Assembly (NCBI GenBank): GCA_028820795.1
Contig: JAPPHK010000246.1
Span: 1 to 35,708 of the forward strand
Origin: Nitrospinota bacterium
GTDB lineage: Bacteria; UBA8248
Length of the DNA: 35,708 nucleotides
Direction of reading: 5' to 3'
Positions 7,147-14,991 of this stretch are shown here, piece after piece (positions within the stretch are counted from its first letter, which is position 1; every line of letters starts with the position of its first letter). The notes under the pieces were generated by a model. That model saw only the letters and a program-made list of their open reading frames with translations, made no database searches and had not been told where the DNA came from. A program made the translations under genes and the position numbers.

Positions 7147-7477
7147 CGACGCCTGGCTGCTCGACATGTTGCTGGCTGCGCGCGACGTGGTGGATTTCGC
7201 TCGTGGTCGGACGCGGGACGATCTGAACACGGACCGCCAGTTGGTCTTGTCACTGGTCAAATCTATCGAAATCATCGGCGAGGCCGCCGCCCGCATCAGG
7301 CAGGAGACCAGAGAGGCTCACCCCGAGATTCCCTGGCCGAAGATCATCGCCATGCGGAATCGACTCGTGCATGCATATTTCGAGATCAATCTGAGGCGCG
7401 TGTGGGAAGTTGTGCAAAATGACCTTCCCGACCTGATCTCCCTCCTCGAACCGCTCGTCCCGCCGGAGAAGACGTAG
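7136..7477 (+). CDS. hepT: HepT-like HEPN (DUF86) ribonuclease toxin
   Basis: This encodes a 113-residue all-helical HEPN protein. The active-site motif is complete as R74-N-R-L-V-H79-A-Y81, the RX4HXY form in which the tyrosine is the AMPylation target of MntA. The start at 7136 gives the usual MRRDDAWLLDMLLAARDVV family N-terminus and overlaps the antitoxin gene; an ATG at 7103 would add 11 unlike residues. The pair is expected to act as a toxin-antitoxin or phage-defence module: the toxin cleaves RNA (tRNA in studied cases) unless modified. No other defence genes are adjacent. Confidence 0.82.
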   Translation: MRRDDAWLLDMLLAARDVVDFARGRTRDDLNTDRQLVLSLVKSIEIIGEAAARIRQETREAHPEIPWPKIIAMRNRLVHAYFEINLRRVWEVVQNDLPDLISLLEPLVPPEKT

Positions 7478-7515
7478 CGGACAGGGAATCACCAAACACA
7501 GCCGGGAGGAAATGA

Positions 7516-8415
7516 ATGTCCAAGACGACAGTTGGTTTCGTGGGCCTGGGCCTGATGGGAAAGCCGATGGCGCGGCGGTTTCTGGCGGCGGGGTATCCGC
7601 TGGCGGTCTCGAGCCGCAGCCGTCCGCCGGTGGACGAGATTGCGGGGGAGGGCGCCAGGGCGTGCGGTTCGCCCGCCGAGGTGGCCGCGCACTCGGAAGT
7701 CGTCTTCACCATGCTGCCCGACGCGCCCAACCTGAGAGACGTGGTCTACGCGGAAAACGGCCTGTTGAATGCCATGAAGCCGGGGGGCGTTCTCGTGGAT
7801 TGCACCAGCAACGACCCGGCCTTCTCCGCCCAGGTCGCGGAGGCTCTCTCGGAGAAGGGCGTCGGGATGCTCGACGCGCCGGTATCGGGCGCGCCCGAAG
7901 GGGCGGCCGGCGGCACGCTCGCCATCATGGCCGGGGGTCCCAAAGACGTCTTCGCGCGCTGTAAGCCCCTGCTCGACGTACTGGGGGGGAAGGTGGTGCA
8001 CGTGGGAGAGGCGGCGGGCTCGGGGTGCATCGCCAAGCTCGCGAACCAGATTCTCGTGGCCGTCACTTTCCTCGGCGTGGGCGAGGCGCTCGTATTCGGG
8101 GCCAAGGCCGGTCTCGACCCCGCGGCGCTCGTGGACGTGATGGGCGCAGGCCTCGCGCGCTGCGGGGGGCTGGAGGTCAAGGCGCCGAAAATCCTCTCGG
8201 GCGATTTCTCCCCCGGCGGGAAGATAACGAGCCACGTGAAGGACTTGCGCTACGCGCTGGAGCAGGCGCGCGAGCGCGAGGTGGCGCTTCCGGGCGCATC
8301 GCTCGTCGCGCAGATATTCAACTCCCTGGTGGCGAACGGGGAGGGGGAACTCGACCACATCGCCATCGTCAAGGCGCTCGAGCGCATGGCGGGCGTGGAA
8401 GCGCGGGCGCTTTAA
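7516..8415 (+). CDS. NAD(P)-dependent beta-hydroxyacid dehydrogenase (3-hydroxyisobutyrate dehydrogenase family)
   Basis: This encodes a 299-residue protein. The N-terminal Rossmann fold has GLGLMGKPMA (about residues 10-19). The substrate signature DAPVSGAPEGAAGG-TLAIM lies near residues 118-137. The catalytic lysine sits at K174 in IAKLANQ. The C-terminal helical domain follows, with HVKDLRYAL as the typical KDL segment. The family oxidises or reduces small beta-hydroxyacids such as 3-hydroxyisobutyrate or tartronate semialdehyde; substrate cannot be assigned from sequence. GGAGGAA lies 8 nt before the ATG. It starts 38 nt after hepT but is probably a separate metabolic gene. Confidence 0.85.
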   Translation: MSKTTVGFVGLGLMGKPMARRFLAAGYPLAVSSRSRPPVDEIAGEGARACGSPAEVAAHSEVVFTMLPDAPNLRDVVYAENGLLNAMKPGGVLVDCTSNDPAFSAQVAEALSEKGVGMLDAPVSGAPEGAAGGTLAIMAGGPKDVFARCKPLLDVLGGKVVHVGEAAGSGCIAKLANQILVAVTFLGVGEALVFGAKAGLDPAALVDVMGAGLARCGGLEVKAPKILSGDFSPGGKITSHVKDLRYALEQAREREVALPGASLVAQIFNSLVANGEGELDHIAIVKALERMAGVEARAL

Positions 8416-8539
8416 TATGGCCTTCGGTACATGCCTTATGAAATCCTCGGGGGGAATCTGCGCAACGCGCCGGTATGATGATATTGCTCTGAGATGGCCT
8501 GCGCGGGTATCTGTGCGCTCGTGATGACGGGAAAGCGCC

Positions 8540-8986
8540 TTGCCAGAAACAGAAGGCTGCTTTAATAAGACCCTCGAAAGTTTTATCTGGGACACTTTCC
8601 AACGCCGCTTGAACGAGCAGGATGAACGAGACGAGGAGAAGCCGTTGAAGCACGAACCCGTTTTGGCGAAGCTGAACGAACTCAGAAAAGACGCGCAGGG
8701 CGAGGGCGGCGTCGAGGAGAAGGCGCTCTATCACGCGTTCTGCTTCATCTCCTACGAGGTGGGCGCATTCGCGGACTTCGTGGAGAAGGAGGCGGCTCCC
8801 TCGGAGAAAAAGGATACCGCCGCAGGCCCCGAGGCCGAGGAATATCTCGACGTCCTCACGGAGCTCAGGGACGAGGTCGCGGACGACCCCGAGGACATTG
8901 AGTTCATCGCGCTCGATCGCGCCGCGGCGTTCATCTCGCAGATCAGCGGAGATTTCCAGGCTTACCTCGACGAGGCGGGGGAGTAA
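8540..8986 (+). CDS. Acidic hypothetical protein
   Basis: This encodes a 148-residue protein that begins at TTG 8540; an in-frame TGA at 8525 rules out a longer form, and no ATG or GTG suits. It is strongly acidic (EEK, DERDEE, ADDPEDIE) and predicted largely helical, with no signal peptide or membrane segment. The part from ALYHAFCFISYEVGAFADFVEK to the end (FIALDRAAAFISQISGDFQAYL) looks like a compact helical domain. I do not recognise a family. It stands alone between a dehydrogenase and a toxin-antitoxin pair. Codon use is like its neighbours, so it is probably real. Confidence 0.6.
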   Translation: MPETEGCFNKTLESFIWDTFQRRLNEQDERDEEKPLKHEPVLAKLNELRKDAQGEGGVEEKALYHAFCFISYEVGAFADFVEKEAAPSEKKDTAAGPEAEEYLDVLTELRDEVADDPEDIEFIALDRAAAFISQISGDFQAYLDEAGE

Positions 8987-9011
8987 GCACGTTCGCCACC
9001 GTCGATTTGGC

Positions 9012-9042
9012 TTGCATGTCCCGATTGTAAATGATATCATTT
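9012..9042 (+). promoter_or_regulatory. Promoter with overlapping palindromic operator of the VapBC pair
   Basis: The -35 TTGCAT (9012-9017) and -10 TATCAT (9035-9040) are 17 nt apart. The -10 lies inside a perfect 14-bp palindrome, AAATGATATCATTT (9029-9042). Ribbon-helix-helix antitoxins of this kind repress their own operons by binding such palindromes, so this is the likely autoregulatory operator. The antitoxin start is 44 nt downstream. Confidence 0.6.
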
Positions 9043-9085
9043 TGATGGCATTTGATTTTGAGAAAAGCAGAACTTGGAGGCAATC

Positions 9086-9343
9086 ATGGCGACCGTCAAT
9101 GTGCGAAAACTCAAAGAGAATGTAGTGCGATGTCTTAAACAGCGCGCGGAGGCGAATAATCGTTCCTTGGAGAGCGAGGTGCGTCACATTCTCGCCGCCG
9201 CCGCTGAAGATGACATGATGGCGAAACGTAAATCCTTCCTGGAGTTGTCTCTGAAACTTCGCCAGAAGACGAAAGGCCGCGTGCGGGTACCCTCGGAAGT
9301 CCTCATCCGTGAAGATCGAGAGAGCGGGTATCGGAATATCTGA
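9086..9343 (+). CDS. FitA/VapB-like ribbon-helix-helix antitoxin
   Basis: This encodes an 85-residue protein. The N-terminal MATVNVRKLKENVVRCLKQRA and NNRSLESEVRHILAAAA form an Arc/FitA-type ribbon-helix-helix DNA-binding domain. The C-terminal half, which wraps the toxin in this family, is basic and helical. The start at 9086 follows TTGGAGG at good spacing. The stop codon overlaps the ATG of the PIN toxin by one base (TGATG), so the two are translated together. The palindrome at 9029-9042 is its probable operator. Confidence 0.78.
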   Translation: MATVNVRKLKENVVRCLKQRAEANNRSLESEVRHILAAAAEDDMMAKRKSFLELSLKLRQKTKGRVRVPSEVLIREDRESGYRNI

Positions 9344-9774
9344 TGCGTTTCGTGGTGGACGCCAGTGTCGCGGTCAAGTGGCTGATCGAGGAAGAGGGGT
9401 CTGAATCAGCGAAGTGGTTGCTCGAAGGCGAGCATGAATTACATGCGCCGCGTTTGATGGTGTCCGAAATCGCCAACGCACTGCGGCGCAGGACTCGGAT
9501 GGGCGATGTTCAGCTTGGCGAGGCGGGTGAACTGGTTTCCATTGTTCCTGAAATGCCTCTCCACTGGGCGGATGATGAAAAAGTCTGCGCGGACGCGGTT
9601 CGTATTGCGATCGCACTCGATGCGTCGGTTTATGATTGCATCTACCTCGCGCTTGCGCATCGCGTCGGCGCAAAACTGGTGACGGCGGACGATCGTTTTG
9701 TAAACGTCGTGGCGGCGACCGAGCATGGTGGCGCTGTGACGACACTCGCTGACTTGGCCGTGGAATCGGAGTGA
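9343..9774 (+). CDS. vapC: VapC-like PIN-domain ribonuclease toxin
   Basis: This encodes a 143-residue PIN-domain protein. The acidic metal-binding residues are present: D6 in VVDASVAVKW, E42 in SEIANAL, D98 in YDCIYLALA, and D116/D117 in TADDRF. PIN toxins cleave RNA, often tRNA or rRNA, when their antitoxin is lost. It is translationally coupled to the ribbon-helix-helix antitoxin. Nothing is missing, so the pair should be functional. Confidence 0.82.
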   Translation: MRFVVDASVAVKWLIEEEGSESAKWLLEGEHELHAPRLMVSEIANALRRRTRMGDVQLGEAGELVSIVPEMPLHWADDEKVCADAVRIAIALDASVYDCIYLALAHRVGAKLVTADDRFVNVVAATEHGGAVTTLADLAVESE

Positions 9775-10030
9775 CCTCATCGGCCGAAACAAACCCTTTC
9801 TCCTTTGGTCGGCAGCCATCCCTCCCCCCTCGGCAATCGTAACCTCTTCCATCGCAACAGCGCTTTCGCCTTGTCATCCTCAAAATCGATGGTGTATTGT
9901 CATTTCTCCTTTCGTGGTTTCGCATGGACCCATTCGTCGAGAAACCGCTAGAGCCGCGAGGGCGTTGGGCTGACCTCCGTCATGCCTGTCGCCTCGTTTG
10001 ATAAGGCATGATTTTTTGGGGAGTCATAAA

Positions 10031-11209
10031 ATGGCGCTTCCGCTCGACGGCGTTCGAATCGTTTCGCTGGGGGTATCCATCAGCGGGCCGGTGGGGCTGC
10101 GCCATCTGGCCGATTTCGGCGCGGAGGTGCTCAAGGTCGAGGTCCCCGGCACGGGCGACATGGTGCGCCTCTGGGACGACGCGGTCTTCGGCGAGGGGGC
10201 GGTGCACTTCTGGGTGAACCCCAACAAGAAGAGCGTGACGCTCAACCTGAAAGACGAACGCGGCAAGAAGATTTTACGCGAGATGCTCGAGGGCGCGGAC
10301 GTCTTTCTCGAGAACTTCAGCCCCGGCGCAATCGACAGGCTCGGCTTCGGGTATGAGGAAGTGAAGAAGATAAAGCCCGACATCGTCTACATCCACACCT
10401 CGGGCTACGGGCAGGACGGCCCCTACCGCGACATGAAGGCGTTCGACGGCCTCATCCAGGCCGAAGCGGGCATCATGGAGATGACGGGCCCGCCCGAATC
10501 CCCCGCGAAGATGGCCCATTCCATCTGCGACGGGGTGACCGGGCTATTCGTGGCCCTGGGCGCGATGATGGCGCTCAGACACCGCGACAAGACGGGCGAG
10601 GGCCAGGAGCTCGACGTCTCGATGTTCGACTGCATGGTCAGCATGCAGGGCTATTTTCACTTTCACTACTATCTCCACGGCGCCAAGCCGAGCCGCGTGG
10701 GCGTGGGGCATCACTTTCTCGCCCCTTACGGGGCCTATCCCGCCAAGGGGGGGAAACTCATCGGCGTCGCGTGCGGCAACGAGAACACCTGGCGGCTGTT
10801 CGCAGAAGCCCTCGGACACCCCGAGTGGGTGGACGACCCGCGCTTCGCCACCAACGCCGAGAGACACGCGAACAAAGACGCCCTGCTCGAACAGGTGCTG
10901 CCGATCCTCGCCACCAGGGAGCGCGAGGAATGGCGGCGGATTTTCCTGGAGGCCGGCGTCCCCTGCGGGGCGGTGAACGATCTGGGCGAGGTGTGCGATC
11001 ATCCCCAGACGGCGCACCGCGAGATTTTCCCCGAGGTCGAAGGCGAATACGGAAACCTCAGAATGTGCCGCTTCCCGGTCAAGTTCAGCGATATGACGCC
11101 AAAACTCGAGCACCCGCCGGGGCTGAGCGCCCATACCGAAGAGGTGCTGGAGGCTCTCGGCTACTCCCCGGACGACGTGGCGGACCTGCGCCGCGACGGG
11201 GTGATTTGA
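10031..11209 (+). CDS. CaiB/BaiF family (family III) CoA transferase
   Basis: This encodes a 392-residue protein covering the family's full length. The start at 10031 follows GGGGAG. Hallmarks include LDGVRIVSLG, LADFGAEVLKVE, KSVTLNLKDERGK, DVFLENFSPGAIDRLGFGYE, the DIVYIHTSGYGQDGPY segment, and the catalytic aspartate D139 in KAFDGLIQAEAG. These enzymes move CoA between carboxylic acids by covalent aspartyl-CoA intermediates. The substrate is not deducible, although the downstream acyl-CoA dehydrogenase and MaoC hydratase suggest that it activates an organic acid for a short beta-oxidation-like route. It is followed after 45 nt by the dehydrogenase gene, probably in one operon. Confidence 0.88.
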   Translation: MALPLDGVRIVSLGVSISGPVGLRHLADFGAEVLKVEVPGTGDMVRLWDDAVFGEGAVHFWVNPNKKSVTLNLKDERGKKILREMLEGADVFLENFSPGAIDRLGFGYEEVKKIKPDIVYIHTSGYGQDGPYRDMKAFDGLIQAEAGIMEMTGPPESPAKMAHSICDGVTGLFVALGAMMALRHRDKTGEGQELDVSMFDCMVSMQGYFHFHYYLHGAKPSRVGVGHHFLAPYGAYPAKGGKLIGVACGNENTWRLFAEALGHPEWVDDPRFATNAERHANKDALLEQVLPILATREREEWRRIFLEAGVPCGAVNDLGEVCDHPQTAHREIFPEVEGEYGNLRMCRFPVKFSDMTPKLEHPPGLSAHTEEVLEALGYSPDDVADLRRDGVI

Positions 11210-11254
11210 TTTGTAGATAAATTATATTCGTTCACTTTCAGGAAGGAGCGTCCA

Positions 11255-12406
11255 TTGCATTTCGAGTTCACCGAGCTACAGACGAGCGTTCAGCGGATGA
11301 TGAAGGAATTCGTGGACCGCGAGGTCATGCCCATCGCCATGGAATACGAGCTCGCCGACAGATACCCCACGCCCGTCGTGGAGAAGATGCAGGAGCTGGG
11401 TTATTTCGGTTTCACGATACCCGAGGAATACGGCGGGAGCGGCATGGACGAGGTGTGCTACGCCATCGCCATGGAGGAGTTATCCGTGGGCTGGATGAGC
11501 GTGGCGGGCATTCTCGGCACGCACATGATGACCGCCTGGATGATCCTGAACTACGGGACGGACGAGCAGAAAAAGACCTATCTGCCGAAAATGGCCACCG
11601 GCGAGTGGCACTCGGGCATGGCGCTCACCGAGCCGGGTTCGGGCTCCGACGCCGCCGCCCTCAAGACGCGCGCAGTGCGCGAAGACGACCAGTGGGTGTT
11701 GAACGGCTCCAAGATGTTCATCTCGAACGCCGAGCACGGCACCATGTTCAGCGTGTTCGCGCGCACGGATCCCGAAAAGCCCAAGGCGAAGGGCATCTCC
11801 TGCATCCTCGTCCACAAGGGAACGCCCGGTTTTCAGGTGAGCCGTCATTTGAAGAAGATGGGATACCGGGGCATCCGCACGAGCGAACTGGTGTTCGAAG
11901 ACGCGCGCGTGCCGCTCGAAAATCTCTTGGGGCAGGAGAACGAGGGCTTTCCGATGATCATGAGCGGGCTCGAAGGCGGGCGCGTCAACGTGGCGGCGCG
12001 CAGCGTGGGCCTCGCCCGCGCCGCGTTCGAGGATTCGATGCGTTACTCCCAGCAGCGCGAGACCTTCGGCAAGCCGCTCGCGGGGCATCAGCTGATCCAG
12101 GCGAAGCTCGCCGAGATGGGAACGCGCATCCACGCGGCGAAACTGATGACCTACCACGCGGCGAACCTGAAGGCCCGGGGCAAGCGGTGCGACCTCGAGG
12201 CCGGCATGGCCAAGCTCTTCGCCTCGGAGACGGCGGAGTTCTGCGCGAGCGAGGCCATTCAGGTGCACGGCGGCATGGGCTACATTCAGGAGTTGCCGGT
12301 GGAGCGCTATTTCAGGGACTCGAAGCTCCTGGTGGTGGGCGAGGGCTCGAACGAGATTCAGCGCCTCATCATCGCCAAGAGGCTTCTGGAGCAATACCCC
12401 GCCTAG
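11255..12406 (+). CDS. Acyl-CoA dehydrogenase
   Basis: This encodes a 383-residue FAD-dependent acyl-CoA dehydrogenase, starting at TTG after AAGGAG. The signature MALTEPGSGSDAAALKTRA (near residue 125), the FISNAEHG flavin-contact region and the C-terminal IQVHGGMGYIQELPVERYFRDSK are all intact. The catalytic base is Glu363 in VVGEGSNEIQR. It would introduce a trans double bond into an acyl-CoA and pass electrons to ETF. It sits between a CoA transferase and a MaoC hydratase gene, which gives an activation, dehydrogenation and hydration order. A repeat element begins 2 nt after the stop codon. Confidence 0.88.
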   Translation: MHFEFTELQTSVQRMMKEFVDREVMPIAMEYELADRYPTPVVEKMQELGYFGFTIPEEYGGSGMDEVCYAIAMEELSVGWMSVAGILGTHMMTAWMILNYGTDEQKKTYLPKMATGEWHSGMALTEPGSGSDAAALKTRAVREDDQWVLNGSKMFISNAEHGTMFSVFARTDPEKPKAKGISCILVHKGTPGFQVSRHLKKMGYRGIRTSELVFEDARVPLENLLGQENEGFPMIMSGLEGGRVNVAARSVGLARAAFEDSMRYSQQRETFGKPLAGHQLIQAKLAEMGTRIHAAKLMTYHAANLKARGKRCDLEAGMAKLFASETAEFCASEAIQVHGGMGYIQELPVERYFRDSKLLVVGEGSNEIQRLIIAKRLLEQYPA

Positions 12407-12407
12407 A

Positions 12408-12733
12408 GGGGTTGTTGAAAAACCCGGCCTTGGGAGCGGGCGCCTTTGACACCCTCACCCCAGCGCCCCGAACCCTCATCCTGAGTAGGCGCGTAAGCGC
12501 CGTATCGAAGGATGGGAGGCGCGCAAACGCTCCTTCGTCAGTCACGTCAAACGCTCAATCATCAATCGCGTTTGACTCCGCAGGCGTGAACTTCGCCCTT
12601 CGATACGCGGCTTCGCCGCTACTCAGGGTGAAGCAGAGCGGTGCGTTGCTCAGGGGAACGAGATATTACGCGCCGGGGCGTCGAATACGCCACAGGCGGT
12701 TTTCTTTTGAGGAAGGACTATTTCAACAGCCCC
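12408..12733. mobile_element. MITE-like element, copy 2
   Basis: The left end GGGGTTGTTGAAAA and right end TTTCAACAGCCCC bound about 326 bp. The left 50 bp match the element at 5807. Inside, two inverted palindromic units occur: CCTGAGTAGGCGCGTAAGCG-CC-GTATCGAAGG near 12480-12513 and CCCTTCGATACGCGGCTTCG-CCGCTACTCAGGG near 12597-12631. The element starts 2 nt after the acyl-CoA dehydrogenase stop and separates it from the MaoC gene. No coding content is supported. Confidence 0.55.
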
Positions 12734-12838
12734 CCAAAAAAGGGGGGGGCGGGGAAAAAGAGGCGTCCGCAGCGCGGGAGGCGCATTGCCCGGCTGCGTG
12801 CCTTGATTGTGGACGGGAGCATAACGAGGAGAACGAAT

Positions 12839-13342
12839 ATGCCTGATTTTCAGATGGGACGCTGGTATGATGATTTCGTGGTGGGCGAGGTCATCAAGCA
12901 CAGGCCGGGACGCACCATACTCGAATCGGACAACACCTGGTTCACCCTGCTGACGAACAACACCCATCCGATTCATTTCGACGCCCACTATGCGTCCAAG
13001 ACCCAGTTCGGTAAGCCTCTCGTGAATTCGGCACTCACGCTGGCGGTCGTGGCCGGCATGACGGTCACCGACACGTCTTATCGCTCGGTGGCGAACCTCG
13101 AGTGGACCTACATCAAAATGCCCGCCCCCGTCTTCGCGGGCGATACCCTCTACTCGGAATCGGAAATTCTCGACAAGCGCGAGTCGAAGAGCAGGCCGGA
13201 TCGCGGGATCGTCACCATCAAGACACGCGCCTACAACCAGCGCGGGGAACTCGTGATGGAATACGAGCGCAAATCCATGGCCGCCAAGAAGGGCATGGGC
13301 GCCATTCCCGACTACGACAACATCGAGTTGGACGGGGAATAG
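12839..13342 (+). CDS. MaoC-like (R)-specific enoyl-CoA hydratase/dehydratase
   Basis: This encodes a 167-residue hot-dog-fold protein. The hydratase motif NNTHPIHFDAHYA, with D/N and H as catalytic pair, is near residues 39-51, followed by GKPLVNSALTLAVV and APVFAGDTLYSESEIL. The family hydrates enoyl-CoA thioesters, including mesaconyl- and crotonyl-type substrates. GAGGAG lies 9 nt before the ATG. It is the third gene of the CaiB, acyl-CoA dehydrogenase, MaoC series; the repeat element upstream may reduce co-transcription. Exact substrate unknown. Confidence 0.85.
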   Translation: MPDFQMGRWYDDFVVGEVIKHRPGRTILESDNTWFTLLTNNTHPIHFDAHYASKTQFGKPLVNSALTLAVVAGMTVTDTSYRSVANLEWTYIKMPAPVFAGDTLYSESEILDKRESKSRPDRGIVTIKTRAYNQRGELVMEYERKSMAAKKGMGAIPDYDNIELDGE

Positions 13343-13387
13343 GACGAGGCGATCACCCGATTTTTCAGTTGGTCGATTCAGTCGCTT

Positions 13388-13644
13388 CTACTTGCTCGTT
13401 CGCTCGATGAGGGTTCGCAGCGCGAGGCCGTCGTCCTCCGCTCGCTTCATGAGCACATCCAGCGCCTTGTCGCGCGCGATCGCCGCGCGACGCATGAGCC
13501 AGAGCCCGATACCAATGAGCGCGCATTGCGCGAAGCCCACCACGCCAGCCACCCACACGGCGGCGTATTGCACCTCAAGCGAGGATTTTGTAATCCCAGA
13601 GTTGCTTTTTGAAATGCCAGGGTCGCTATTTCGAATTCGGTCAT
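13388..13644 (-). pseudogene. Small membrane protein gene with a likely frameshift
   Basis: One minus-strand frame opens at ATG 13644 with MTEFEIATLAFQKATLGLQ. It then runs into unlikely sequence, while a second frame continues with EVQYAAVWVAGVVGFAQCAL, a membrane segment, and ends in DDGLALRTLIERTSK. Adding one A to the AAAA run at about 13586-13589 joins the two into a coherent protein of about 85 residues: short helix, one membrane span, basic helix. The second frame alone can start at GTG 13573 (61 residues). It could be a frameshift mutation, an assembly error or an alternative start. Function unknown. Confidence 0.4.
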
Positions 13645-13819
13645 CGTTCTGTTTCTTAAAAAAGTTTTCTTCCAGATTGTATGCCGGTTACCCATCCCCA
13701 TATAGGGTTTTCGTAAGAATCCTTGTCAACTCTGCTCACCCGAAGTGCTTCTCGCACCTTTCTCCATGGTGCTCGCGTGATGGTGTACGTGCTTGAACAT
13801 TCCGGCCTGAAGTGGTTTT

Positions 13820-14356
13820 ATGGACGAAGGAAGAGAGAATGCGTTCCATATTCGGTTCAAGTCGCGCCGTCTCGGAAGGGATATTGAATTGAAGAGCGCA
13901 AACCAAGTCGCTCGAAACATAATCGGATCCTCACACGAGCACGGCGACCCCATATCGAATCTCAAGCTCCAAAAGCTGCTTTACTACGCGCAGGCGTGGC
14001 ATCTTGCGCTCTATGACGCGCCTTTGTTCGGGGATCCCATCGAAGCATGGGTCCACGGTCCTGTCGTGCCGTCGGTTTATGGGAAATACAAAGCGTGGTC
14101 GTGGCGGCCAATCGACGTTGAACCGGAGGAAGAAGAATTCGATTCGCGGACGCGGGACCACCTCGACGAAGTCATGGACGTGTACGGAGGGCTGAGCGCC
14201 TACGATCTGGAAAAACTTACCCATCAAGAGGACCCTTGGCGAAATGCGCGTGGGGGTCTGCCGCCGGATGCCCCGTCGAACAACGTGATCTCTCATGAAG
14301 ACATGAGGGACTACTACAGGGCGAGGGTTGATGGCGAAAAAGATCAAGAGAGGTAG
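13820..14356 (+). CDS. Panacea-domain (DUF4065, SocA/GepA-like) antitoxin
   Basis: This encodes up to 178 residues. The DUF4065 core is clear: SANQVARNIIGSSHEHGDPISNLKLQKLLYYAQAWHLAL, LFGDPIEAWVHGPVVPSVYGKYK, then LDEVMDVYGGLSAYDLEKLTHQEDPW and VISHEDMRDYY near the end. Family members usually begin at the SANQVA segment, and GGAAGG precedes TTG 13889, so that codon may be the real start (156 residues). The ATG at 13820 adds 23 unlike residues. Panacea domains serve as antitoxin modules paired with very varied toxins. The next gene overlaps by 26 nt and is the likely toxin. Confidence 0.75.
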   Translation: MDEGRENAFHIRFKSRRLGRDIELKSANQVARNIIGSSHEHGDPISNLKLQKLLYYAQAWHLALYDAPLFGDPIEAWVHGPVVPSVYGKYKAWSWRPIDVEPEEEEFDSRTRDHLDEVMDVYGGLSAYDLEKLTHQEDPWRNARGGLPPDAPSNNVISHEDMRDYYRARVDGEKDQER

Positions 14357-14777
14357 TATTCCGCGTCTCGCCCGGAGCATTCCGCCTGCCTCCCCACCAC
14401 CTGACGCGGACTCGCTCCGGTTCTCTTTCAAGTATCTGGATCTTGTGGGCAACGCAAAGTTCAGTATCGAGCGTTGCCGGGACGGGTATCTGAAGACTTT
14501 TCTGGAGAGACTGAGAGATTTATCGCGCCTGACCGCAAAAGAATTTCGGACGAGCAGATCGAGAGCCCTGCGGTCCCATGCCATTGATTTTAGCGAAACC
14601 ACGGAACCCCAGGGGTTTCACGCCCTCAACGAGCAGCTTCGCGCCGAGCAGGCGTGGCAGTTTCAACTCACCGCGAACGAACATGGGCGCGTTCACGGGA
14701 TACTGTTGTTGGACACTTTCTACGTCGTGTGGATCGATCTCGATCACGAGCTTTATCCTGCCCGGAGGCAATGCTGA
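14331..14777 (+). CDS. Putative toxin partner of the Panacea antitoxin
   Basis: This encodes a 148-residue protein starting at ATG 14331, overlapping the antitoxin gene by 26 nt. A basic N-terminus (AKKIKRGSIPRLARSIPP) is followed by DADSLRFSFKYLDL and a region with FSIERCRDGYLKTFLERLRDLS. The C-terminal part contains ALRSHAIDFSETTEPQGF, QAWQFQLTANEHGRVHGILL and DTFYVVWIDLDHELYP. I do not recognise a characterised catalytic domain, but the HGR-HGxLLDxxFxVVWxDxxHxLYP layout is like proteins seen next to DUF4065 genes. Toxin role is inferred from overlap and order. Confidence 0.6.
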   Translation: MAKKIKRGSIPRLARSIPPASPPPDADSLRFSFKYLDLVGNAKFSIERCRDGYLKTFLERLRDLSRLTAKEFRTSRSRALRSHAIDFSETTEPQGFHALNEQLRAEQAWQFQLTANEHGRVHGILLLDTFYVVWIDLDHELYPARRQC

Positions 14778-14860
14778 CCTGACCCGTCCGCACAAACCGG
14801 GACATCACCAAGACGGATGAAATGCGCGGCTTGGATTTACGTTTCCTCCTTCTACTCATC

Positions 14861-14887
14861 CCCCGTCCCCCTTTGCGGGGGTTGGGG
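14861..14887 (+). terminator. GC-rich hairpin after the Panacea pair
   Basis: A CCCC-GT-CCCCC arm and a GGGGG-TT-GGGG arm surround a TTTGC loop. Two central positions are a wobble and a mismatch. It is 84 nt after the toxin stop and could end that transcript, though there is no T tract. It may also be a dispersed repeat. Confidence 0.35.
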
Positions 14888-14991
14888 CGTGTGGTAGTAT
14901 CTCGCGGTCGTATTTCGGAACGAGGGGCCAAGTGCGAGGGTCAGAGGCTTCTCATCCATTCCAAACACCTGATTCGAGCGAGGGAAAAGTC

